Part shown: positions 32,862-39,883 of the stretch, in pieces
Position numbering within the stretch: the first letter of the stretch is position 1
Layout: the number at the start of each line of letters is the position of its first letter
Source: Gammaproteobacteria bacterium
GTDB taxonomy: Bacteria > Pseudomonadota > Gammaproteobacteria > Pseudomonadales > Azotimanducaceae
Assembly (NCBI GenBank): GCA_026708185.1
Contig: JAPOVK010000023.1
Location: 62,001 to 126,000, forward strand
Length of the DNA: 64,000 bases
Direction of reading: 5' to 3'
The notes under the pieces: model-generated
Told to the model about the DNA's origin: nothing
The model's database searches: none
Seen by the model: the letters and a program-made list of their open reading frames with translations, nothing else
Made by a program: the position numbers and the translations under genes

Positions 32862-33941
32862 ATGCTCGAACGATTCAAGGTCCCGGAAAGCCAGGCCATC
32901 CGGGTACCCCCGGACACCATGCGTGGTGTGGTCGAATCGATCTTCACGACGCTCGGAATGTCCGACGACGACGCCGCCAAGTGCGCGGACGTGCTGATCT
33001 ACGCGGACGTGCGCGGCATCGACTCACACGGCGTCAGCAACATGATGCGGGCCTACGTCGCGGGCCTGAAAGGCGGCTACATCAATCCCAAGGCCGCCAT
33101 GAAACGGACCAGCGACTTCCCCGCCGCCGTGTCCGTCGACGGCGACGGCGGCTTGGGCCTCGGGCAGGGCCGGGAACTCATGGAACTCGCCTGCGAGCGC
33201 GCGAAGACAAATGGGGTCGCGGTAGTGACCGCCTACAACAGCGGCCACTACGGCCCGTCGGCCTACCACGCGCATCTCGCGCTGGCGCACGACATGATCG
33301 GCGTGTCCATGACGGCGGGTGGCCTGCAGGTCGCGCCGACCCAAGGCGCGGAGCCGTTGCTGGGCCTGAATCCGATTGGGATTGCGGCCCCGTCGCGTAA
33401 GGAACCGCCTTTCATCTTCGACGCGTCGATGAGTTCGGTGGCGGGCAACAAGATCTCCCTCTTGAAACGCGTCGGCGGAGACGCTCTCCCCGGTTGGATC
33501 GCCGCGGCGGACGGCACGCCGATCATGTCCGAGGGGCCGGTACCCGACCGGTTCCTCATGCTGCCCTTGGGCGGCACGCGCGAAATCGGCTCGCACAAGG
33601 GCTTCGGGCTGTCGATGTTGGTGGAGGTCCTGTGCAGCGCGCTCACCGGCACCGGTGCCGGGCCCCACCGCCGGCAACGCTCCGCGCACTACTTCATGGC
33701 CTACAACGTGGCCGCGTTCACCGACATCGACACGTTCAAGGACGACATGGACGCCTACCTGCGCTCGATCCTCGACTGCAAGCCGGCACCGGGCGAGACC
33801 CGCGTCGTCTACCCCGGCATTCCGGAGCACGAGGCGGAAATCGATCGCTCGGCCAACGGCATTCCCTACCACCCCGAAGTGATCGAGTGGTTCAACGGCG
33901 TGATGGGGGAGCTGGGAATCGAGTCGCCACTGGCGGGCTGA
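32862..33941 (+). CDS. Malate/L-lactate (Ldh2/AllD) family dehydrogenase
   Basis: A 359-residue NAD(P)-dependent oxidoreductase of the Ldh2/AllD/sulfolactate dehydrogenase fold. Seen: YADVRGIDSHGVSNM with the conserved His, NSGHYGPSAYHA with the second His, NPIGIAAPS and the late GSHKGFGLSMLVEVL. It oxidises a 2-hydroxyacid of L-type or reverse. ATG behind GGGAG. Divergent partner of the D-2-hydroxyacid dehydrogenase 51 nt away, so the pair could together interconvert stereoisomers of one acid. Confidence 0.9.
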   Translation: MLERFKVPESQAIRVPPDTMRGVVESIFTTLGMSDDDAAKCADVLIYADVRGIDSHGVSNMMRAYVAGLKGGYINPKAAMKRTSDFPAAVSVDGDGGLGLGQGRELMELACERAKTNGVAVVTAYNSGHYGPSAYHAHLALAHDMIGVSMTAGGLQVAPTQGAEPLLGLNPIGIAAPSRKEPPFIFDASMSSVAGNKISLLKRVGGDALPGWIAAADGTPIMSEGPVPDRFLMLPLGGTREIGSHKGFGLSMLVEVLCSALTGTGAGPHRRQRSAHYFMAYNVAAFTDIDTFKDDMDAYLRSILDCKPAPGETRVVYPGIPEHEAEIDRSANGIPYHPEVIEWFNGVMGELGIESPLAG

Positions 33942-33959
33942 AGCCGTCACCGCGTTGCA

Positions 33960-34317
33960 TCAAGCCTCTCGACTTTCGCCTGCCGCGAGCGTCGCTTCGT
34001 TGATCGTCGCCGTAGCCGCAACAAAGCGGTCCGCGGGATCCCCCTGGAGTTCCAAATCTGCCGCCAAGAGACCGATTCGACCGTCGACGGGCAACTCGCG
34101 GATTCCTCCCGCTATCAGGTCGCGACGCCATTGATCGAGCGGAATGGCGATCGCAGTCGTTGCTGCCGGACGAGCATGGTGACTTCCCAGAAACTGATTG
34201 CGGACACGGCCAGATCGTCCTGCGCTAGTGCCTCGTCGACCGCGTTCGACACTTCGGACCAAGCTTGGGGTTGCCCTGATCGAGCCAAATGAGGACATGG
34301 GTGTCGAGAAGGATCAC
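33960..34317 (-). pseudogene. Decayed PIN-domain (VapC-like) toxin
   Basis: Conceptual translation from GTG 34317 gives ILLDTHVLIWLDQGNPKLG, the start of a PIN toxin, then runs into a stop. A second frame continues with LAVSAISFWEVTMLVRQQRL, and a third gives IRELPVDGRIGLLAADL and GDPADRFVAATA, all canonical PIN segments in the right order. At least two frameshifts separate them, and the usual end (TADxxL) is missing. The remnant follows a Phd-type antitoxin with start/stop overlap. Confidence 0.85.
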
Positions 34318-34541
34318 GCGTCCGCCTCCCAGGGCTCCTCGAGAGGCGACACGATGTCGCCGAGTATCTCCACGTCGTCGCGGTGCAGACCCGCCAGGGA
34401 CGCCCTTTTCTTGCCGTAAGGCGTCAGCACTGCAACCGGCTTGCCGTTCTTCGTGATGACGAGCGCGTCACCCGTGCGGGCCACCTCGTCCATCAGTCCG
34501 AGGCACTTGGCCTTGAACTCGGAAGCCTTGATGCTGTTCAC
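34314..34541 (-). CDS. Phd/YefM-type antitoxin, now orphaned
   Basis: A 75-residue antitoxin: NSIKASEFKAKCLGLMDEV and VITKNGKPVAVLTPYG are the standard Phd/YefM DNA-binding part. The C-terminus would have bound the PIN toxin. GTG at 34541 gives the family N-terminus; a GTG at 34598 adds 19 unrelated residues. Its TGA overlaps the GTG of the broken toxin gene, showing the pair was once intact. Confidence 0.78.
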   Translation of the reverse strand: MNSIKASEFKAKCLGLMDEVARTGDALVITKNGKPVAVLTPYGKKRASLAGLHRDDVEILGDIVSPLEEPWEADA

Positions 34542-34676
34542 GGTGGATGTCCAAGTGTCAAGCCAAGGCCTTGCGACGATGAACGAAGGGCCCGTCACGG
34601 CGCGCGTGGCATCCCTTGCCCGGCGGACAGCGCAGGGCTATGGTCGTTGTCGATCACGCGCTTACGGAGATCAGGC

Positions 34677-35774
34677 ATGACGGAGCTGACCACGCTGGAA
34701 GCTGTCGCGGGATTCCTTTCACCCACCGCGTTGTTCGTCATCCTCCTCGTTCTCCATAGCGTCATTCCAGCCCGTCGCGTGGACGGCTATGCCCACCCGA
34801 ACACGGACCCCGCCCAGTATCGGCTGAACGGCGGCCTGGTCTTCATCGCCGCCTTGGTGATCTGGTGGTTCGAGGTCACAGGAGTCCCACTCGACTGGCT
34901 GTGGCGGGTCAAGTGGCACGCCATCGGGGGTGGAGTTGCCTTAAGCGCCGTGCTGACGACCTGGTGCGTGTTCCGGGCGCCCGCCGACGAGCGCAATCCC
35001 ATAGTTCAATGGCTCGACGGGCGGGCGCGCAACATGCAGTTCCGCGGCCACGTCGACGCGAAGATGTTCCTGTACATCTTCGGCGGGACGTACCTGGCCC
35101 TCAACGCCGTCGCCAGCGCGGCGTACCACGAGGGCCAGTTTGGCGCGGCCGCGAACCTCGGCCTTTACCTCCACGCCGCGATGTGGGTCTGGTTCGCGGC
35201 CGACTACTTCGCCTTCGAACGGGTGCAGCTATTCACCTTCGACATCATCGAGGAACGCGTCGGCATGAAGCTGATCGGCGGCTGCATCGTCGTCTACGCA
35301 TGCATCTACCCGGTGGCGCTTTGGTTCCTGGCCGACGTGCCGGCGCCCGACATCGACCCGGCCTACAACCCGCTTTGGCTGGGCGGTTCCGCGCTGGTGT
35401 TCCTCGCCGGCTGGGTCATCACCCGTGGCGCGAACCTGCAGAAGTACACGTTCAAGCGCTCGCCGGACCGGGCCTTCCTCGGCTTCATGCAGCCGACGAC
35501 CATCAGCGACGGCAACAAGACCATCCTCTGTGGGGGCTTCTGGGGCGCTTCCCGGCACATGAACTACTTCGGCGAGATCCTCGAGGCGCTCGGCATGGCG
35601 CTGGCGCTCGGACATTTCTTGAACTTCTGGGCCTGGATCTACTTCGTCTACCTGGTGGTTTTCTTCGTCATCCGCGAGCGCATCGACGACGGCCGTTGCG
35701 CCGAGAAGTACGGCGAGCTGTGGACCGAGTACCGCGCGAAGACGCGCTATCGGCTGGTGCCCGGCGTCTATTGA
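34677..35774 (+). CDS. ERG4/ERG24-type sterol reductase-like membrane protein
   Basis: A 365-residue protein with about nine hydrophobic segments. The C-terminal part matches the ERG4/ERG24 sterol reductase family: GGFWGASRHMNYFGEILEAL, then YLVVFFVIRERIDDGRCAEKYG and YRAKTRYRLVPGVY. Such enzymes reduce the delta-14 or delta-24 double bond of sterols with NADPH; the Asn-Tyr and Arg-Arg-type cofactor contacts appear kept. Bacterial members may act on sterols or on other polycyclic lipids. ATG 34677 with GGAG 8-11 nt upstream. A small PH-domain membrane protein follows 22 nt later. Confidence 0.75.
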   Translation: MTELTTLEAVAGFLSPTALFVILLVLHSVIPARRVDGYAHPNTDPAQYRLNGGLVFIAALVIWWFEVTGVPLDWLWRVKWHAIGGGVALSAVLTTWCVFRAPADERNPIVQWLDGRARNMQFRGHVDAKMFLYIFGGTYLALNAVASAAYHEGQFGAAANLGLYLHAAMWVWFAADYFAFERVQLFTFDIIEERVGMKLIGGCIVVYACIYPVALWFLADVPAPDIDPAYNPLWLGGSALVFLAGWVITRGANLQKYTFKRSPDRAFLGFMQPTTISDGNKTILCGGFWGASRHMNYFGEILEALGMALALGHFLNFWAWIYFVYLVVFFVIRERIDDGRCAEKYGELWTEYRAKTRYRLVPGVY

Positions 35775-35796
35775 GGACCATGGCCCCGGGCCCGAC

Positions 35797-36225
35797 GTGA
35801 GCGAGACGTCCGACAACGTGCGTTCCTTCCGGAGCGAGTTCGGATTCCAGGGCATGGTCCTGGTGATGCTGTCGTTCACGCAGGCACTCCCGTGGGTCAT
35901 CCCCTTGGACAACCTGCTGACCTGGAGTTGGTGGCCTGCCCTGATGCGCACCGTTTCCGCCCTGCTCTGCTCGCTGATCGTATGGACGCTGCTCGACACC
36001 GGCTATCGCGTCGGCAGCAACGTGCTCCATCTGCGCATGGGCCCCTTGCGCAAGCGCATAACACTGGACTCAATCACCGGCGTACGCACACAAGGCCCGG
36101 TGCGCTGCCAGCATTTCGGCCTAGGCTCGGTGTTGATCCAGATCGACCACGATGGCGGATCGGTAGCCGTCTCGCCCCGCGAACCGGATACGTTCCTAGC
36201 CGCCATCGGGCATGCGCACGCGTAG
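35797..36225 (+). CDS. Small membrane protein with PH-like domain
   Basis: A 142-residue protein with two hydrophobic helices (about residues 18-65) followed by a bacterial PH-like beta domain: YRVGSNVLHLRMGPLRKRI, then LDSITGVR and VAVSPREPDTFLAAI, the typical ending of these domains. Function unknown; such proteins are often assigned to envelope stress or membrane binding. GTG start, no strong ribosome-binding site. Probably cotranscribed with the sterol reductase-like gene. Confidence 0.62.
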   Translation: MSETSDNVRSFRSEFGFQGMVLVMLSFTQALPWVIPLDNLLTWSWWPALMRTVSALLCSLIVWTLLDTGYRVGSNVLHLRMGPLRKRITLDSITGVRTQGPVRCQHFGLGSVLIQIDHDGGSVAVSPREPDTFLAAIGHAHA

Positions 36226-36258
36226 CTGCCCCGAGACGCCGCTGCGCGGGTGGGTAAG

Positions 36259-36267
36259 TGCTATATT
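36259..36267 (+). promoter_or_regulatory. Extended -10 element (TGc TATATT) 6 nt before the start at 36274
   Basis: TGC directly followed by TATATT (36262-36267), then TGCAGC and ATG. Near-identical to the element before fdsG. Implies a leaderless transcript. Confidence 0.6.
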
Positions 36268-36273
36268 TGCAGC

Positions 36274-37911
36274 ATGTTTGAGTCGCGCAACGCGCCTACA
36301 ACCGAAACCGGGCCCTGGATAGGCCTACTTCTGCTTGTCGCGATGGCCTCCCAAGCCGACGACGCCGCCAAGGACGACCTCACGCTCCACGGCACCGTCG
36401 TCGACGCTGCCACGGGGCTGCCGGTTGCGGGCGCCGACGTTCGCCACCTTTCTCTCGAGGCGCGCTATTCGACCAACTACCGCGACGAGTCACCGCCGGG
36501 CTGGTCGGCGTCCACGGACGGCGAGGGCCACTTCACCCTTGCCGACCTGCCGAGCCGCGACGTCTACCTCCAGGTCTCGGCGGCTGGCTATGCCGTCTCG
36601 GACGGCATTCGCGTCCCACCAGACACAAGCCGACTCGACATCCGCTTGGGACGAGGGGCGACGATTGACGGGGCGCTGTCCCTGGTCTCCGGCGGCCCCG
36701 CTGCCGGCGAGGTCGGGCTTTCGAGGACGAGGGAAGGCTCGCCCATGCCGTGGAAAAGGACGAGCCAGGAAGCCGATCCGTTCGGGCGTTTCCGTTTCGA
36801 AAACGTGACCCCCGGCTCGTACAAGCTGTGGGCACACTCGTCGTCCGGCATCGCCGAAAGCCGGGATGTGCGCGTAGCCGAGGGCGAACATGTGACGATT
36901 GAGCTCAGCCTCGTTCAACTCGGCCGCGTGGGCGGCTGGATTTCCGGTCTCCTCGAAGGGGAATCCGCGTCGATCAGCCTGTACCACGATGACGAGTCGC
37001 AGCGCCATGTACGCAGCAGCGCGCAGGAGTTCGACAACGGCCGCTTCGAACTGTACGGCGTGGAGGATGGTGCCTATGTCGCAAAGGCACGCGCCGGCGG
37101 GCGTTCGCTGTCAACGCGAATCGAGGTCATCGACGGACAAGGCGTGGCGGACTTCGCCTTCGCGGGCCGGTCGCGCCTAACGGGCCGAGTCCTCGCCGAC
37201 ACCCGCCCCATTCCGAGGATGCCTGTAAGCATCGCGCCCGTGAACGACTCGATGCCGTCCGCCTACGTCGTGACGGACGAGCAGGGCCGATTCGCGTTCC
37301 AGGGGCTTGACGACGGCGAATACGAAGCCGAGGTCCAGCTTGGCCTCCGAGGGACGTGGCGCTCCTTCCCCGTGACGGTCTTCGGCGAGACCGTTTCCGA
37401 CTTGCGTCTCGGGCCCTACAGCATCTCGGGCACGATTGGGCCTGGCTTCCGAAACAACGTCGTCCAAGCACGCTTGGTCGCGCAAGGTGACGAGCCGGTG
37501 ATCCATCGGGTTTTCGTCAACCGCACGGGGACCTATCGATTCGACGGCCTCGACCAGGGCGACTACCTGGTTTCGCACTCGTCGCCGCACTTTGGCGAGG
37601 TCATCGAGGTGCGCATCTTCGCTGCCTCGGTCGAGGGGTTGGATTTCGATCCCGGCTTCCGCGATGGCCAAACGGTCCCGGTCGTTGATGCCGAAACAAA
37701 GCAGCCTGTCGATTCCATCACCTGTGCGATCGAGGAAGGTCCCTGGGCCGGCGACTCGATCGGCTTCGCCGAGTCCGACAAGCTTCGTTGGCTTCCAGAC
37801 AGCATGGTCAACACCGACATGACTTGCACCAGCGAGGGCTACGAACCCGCGCACGTGCGCTGGCGCGGCGGTCCGATGTCGCTCGAACTCAAGCCCACGC
37901 GCACGGAGTGA
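36274..37911 (+). CDS. Exported carboxypeptidase-regulatory-like (CarboxypepD_reg/Cna-B fold) repeat protein
   Basis: A 545-residue exported protein made of about five beta-sandwich repeats of the carboxypeptidase regulatory-like type, for example LHGTVVDAATGLPVAGADV, TDGEGHFTLADLPSRDVYL, FGRFRFENVTPGSYKLWA, LTGRVLADTRPIPRMPVSI and DEQGRFAFQGLDDGEYEAEV. No enzyme domain is visible, so a structural or binding role outside the cytoplasm is likely. Hydrophobic leader IGLLLLVAMASQA. ATG at 36274 follows a -10 element by 6 nt; a GTG at 36250 would overlap that element and is less likely. Confidence 0.72.
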   Translation: MFESRNAPTTETGPWIGLLLLVAMASQADDAAKDDLTLHGTVVDAATGLPVAGADVRHLSLEARYSTNYRDESPPGWSASTDGEGHFTLADLPSRDVYLQVSAAGYAVSDGIRVPPDTSRLDIRLGRGATIDGALSLVSGGPAAGEVGLSRTREGSPMPWKRTSQEADPFGRFRFENVTPGSYKLWAHSSSGIAESRDVRVAEGEHVTIELSLVQLGRVGGWISGLLEGESASISLYHDDESQRHVRSSAQEFDNGRFELYGVEDGAYVAKARAGGRSLSTRIEVIDGQGVADFAFAGRSRLTGRVLADTRPIPRMPVSIAPVNDSMPSAYVVTDEQGRFAFQGLDDGEYEAEVQLGLRGTWRSFPVTVFGETVSDLRLGPYSISGTIGPGFRNNVVQARLVAQGDEPVIHRVFVNRTGTYRFDGLDQGDYLVSHSSPHFGEVIEVRIFAASVEGLDFDPGFRDGQTVPVVDAETKQPVDSITCAIEEGPWAGDSIGFAESDKLRWLPDSMVNTDMTCTSEGYEPAHVRWRGGPMSLELKPTRTE

Positions 37912-37925
37912 GGGTCAAGGGGTGA

Positions 37926-37934
37926 TGCTATATT
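37926..37934 (+). promoter_or_regulatory. Extended -10 element (TGc TATATT) of the formate dehydrogenase operon
   Basis: TGC plus TATATT (37929-37934), then 6 nt, then the fdsG ATG at 37941. No room for a ribosome-binding site, so the mRNA is probably leaderless. Confidence 0.6.
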
Positions 37935-37940
37935 CGCCCG

Positions 37941-38399
37941 ATGCCCGAATCCGACCACTCGCGCACCGCTCTCACCCGCATGATCGCGGCGCGCCATCTG
38001 AACCGCGTTGGCGGCGTATTGCAGGCGCTGCGCGAGGTCGTTCTCGAACAAGGCCACATTGAGCGCGCCGACGAGCACGTCGTCGCCAACGTCTTCAACT
38101 TGAGCCAGGCCGAGATCCGCGGCATCGTGTCGTTCTACCACGACCTCAAAACCTCGCCGCAGCCGCCCGTGACCGTCAAGGTCTGCCAGGCGGAGGCCTG
38201 CCAAGCCGTCGGCGGGCGCGCATTCACCGAGCGCGTCGAGGCCCACTTGGGCGTAGAACTCGGCGATGCCAACGAGCGTGTCGCGCTGGAGCCCGTGTAC
38301 TGCCTCGGCCTCTGCGCGCAGGGTCCCTCCATGATGGTCGGCCAGCGTCCTGTCGCACGAGCCGACCAATGCGACTTGTCACACGAAATCGGCACGTGA
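37941..38399 (+). CDS. fdsG: NAD-dependent formate dehydrogenase, gamma subunit (NuoE-like)
   Basis: A 152-residue thioredoxin-fold [2Fe-2S] subunit. The four ligands are in VCQAEACQAVGG and VYCLGLCAQGP, as in NuoE and FdsG; the helical N-terminus has RHLNRVGGVLQALREV. It passes electrons between the flavin subunit FdsB and other clusters. First gene of the fds operon, with a probable leaderless start; its stop overlaps the GTG of fdsB. Confidence 0.92.
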   Translation: MPESDHSRTALTRMIAARHLNRVGGVLQALREVVLEQGHIERADEHVVANVFNLSQAEIRGIVSFYHDLKTSPQPPVTVKVCQAEACQAVGGRAFTERVEAHLGVELGDANERVALEPVYCLGLCAQGPSMMVGQRPVARADQCDLSHEIGT

Positions 38400-39883
38400 A
38401 GGTCTACGTTCCGCTCGACACCTCCGCGGTGGCGGCGGGCGCCGACGCCGTCGCTGCTGCATTTGCCGACGCCGGTGCCGAGGTCGTACGCAACGGCTCG
38501 CACGGGATGTCATGGGCGGAACCGCTGATCGAGATCGATGACGGCGGCCGGATGGCCTACGCCAACGTGGCCGCCGCCGATGTGCCAGACCTCGTAGCGC
38601 AACGCGGGGGCCACCCGAAGTGCATCGGCCCGACAGCAGACGTCCCGTACCTCGCCCGGCAAACCCGGGCGGTCTTCGACCGTGCGGGCGAGGACGCCCC
38701 ACTTGCGCTACCGAAGAGCACGGTCTTGGCCGACTGCCTGGAGCAAGCGCCCGAGGCGATGATCGACACCATCGAGACCTCCGGCCTACGCGGCCGGGGC
38801 GGCGCCGGGTTCCCCGCGCACATCAAGTGGCGCACCGTATTCGACACCCCGGGCGAGCAGAAGTACATCGTCTGCAACGCAGACGAGGGCGACTCCGGCA
38901 CCTTCGCCGACCGCCTGCTCATGGAAGGCGACCCGTACCGGCTGGTCGAGGGCATGACCATCGCCGGCTTGGCCACCGGGGCCACCAAAGGCTACGTCTA
39001 CCTCCGTTCCGAGTACCCGATCGCCGCCCGGATCTTCCAAGCCGCGCTGGCGAACGCCTACGACGCCGGCCTCTTAGGTACCGACATCCTCGGCAGCGGC
39101 AAAGCCTTCGACCTGGAACTCTTCATCGGCGCCGGCGCCTACATCTGTGGCGAAGAGACCTCGCTTCTCGAGAGCCTCGAAGGCAAACGCGGCGAGATCC
39201 GGGTCAAGCCACCGGTGCCGGCCATCGCCGGGCTCTTCGGCCAGCCGACGCTGGTCCACAACGTGATCTCCTACGCCTGCGTGCCCGCCATCATGACCAA
39301 CGGCGGCGACTGGTACGCGAACCTAGGCGTCGGCCGCTCCACCGGCACCATGGCGTTCCAACTGGCCGGCAACGTCCGCCGCGGCGGCCTCGTCGAGGTG
39401 CCGTTCGGCATCACCATCAACGACCTGGTCTACGGCTACGGCGAAGACACCCGCAGCGGCCGCCCGGTGCGCACGGTGCAGATCGGTGGCCCCTTGGGCG
39501 CGTATCTGAAACCGGAGGAGTTCGACACGCCGCTCACCTACGAGAACATGATGGCGCTCGGCGCCGGCATCGGCCACGGCGGCCTCGTCGTCTACGACGA
39601 TAGCGTGGACTTGGCGGCGCAGGCGCGCTACGCGTTCGAGTTCTGCGAGGTCGAGTCGTGCGGCAAATGCACCCCTTGTCGCCTCGGCGCCGTGCGCGGC
39701 AAGGAGACCATGGACGCCGTCATCCAAGCCCGGGGCGAAGGTCGCGCCGCCGAAGACAAATTGGCTATGATTGACGATCTTTGTGAAGTGATGGAGACCG
39801 CCAGCCTCTGCCAGATGGGCGGAATGACGCCCATACCGGTCACCAGCGCGATCAAGCGGTTCCCAGAGGACTTCCGGCCATGA
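38396..39883 (+). CDS. fdsB: NAD-dependent formate dehydrogenase, beta subunit (NuoF-like)
   Basis: A 495-residue subunit with an N-terminal thioredoxin-like part and the NuoF core: the FMN/NADH site SGLRGRGGAGFPAHIKW, CNADEGDSGTFADR, GAGAYICGEETSLLESLEG, and the [4Fe-4S] motif ESCGKCTPCR plus a later Cys (SLCQMGG). It reduces NAD with electrons from formate. GTG start at 38396 overlaps fdsG by 4 nt; its stop overlaps the fdsA ATG. Confidence 0.95.
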   Translation: MKVYVPLDTSAVAAGADAVAAAFADAGAEVVRNGSHGMSWAEPLIEIDDGGRMAYANVAAADVPDLVAQRGGHPKCIGPTADVPYLARQTRAVFDRAGEDAPLALPKSTVLADCLEQAPEAMIDTIETSGLRGRGGAGFPAHIKWRTVFDTPGEQKYIVCNADEGDSGTFADRLLMEGDPYRLVEGMTIAGLATGATKGYVYLRSEYPIAARIFQAALANAYDAGLLGTDILGSGKAFDLELFIGAGAYICGEETSLLESLEGKRGEIRVKPPVPAIAGLFGQPTLVHNVISYACVPAIMTNGGDWYANLGVGRSTGTMAFQLAGNVRRGGLVEVPFGITINDLVYGYGEDTRSGRPVRTVQIGGPLGAYLKPEEFDTPLTYENMMALGAGIGHGGLVVYDDSVDLAAQARYAFEFCEVESCGKCTPCRLGAVRGKETMDAVIQARGEGRAAEDKLAMIDDLCEVMETASLCQMGGMTPIPVTSAIKRFPEDFRP

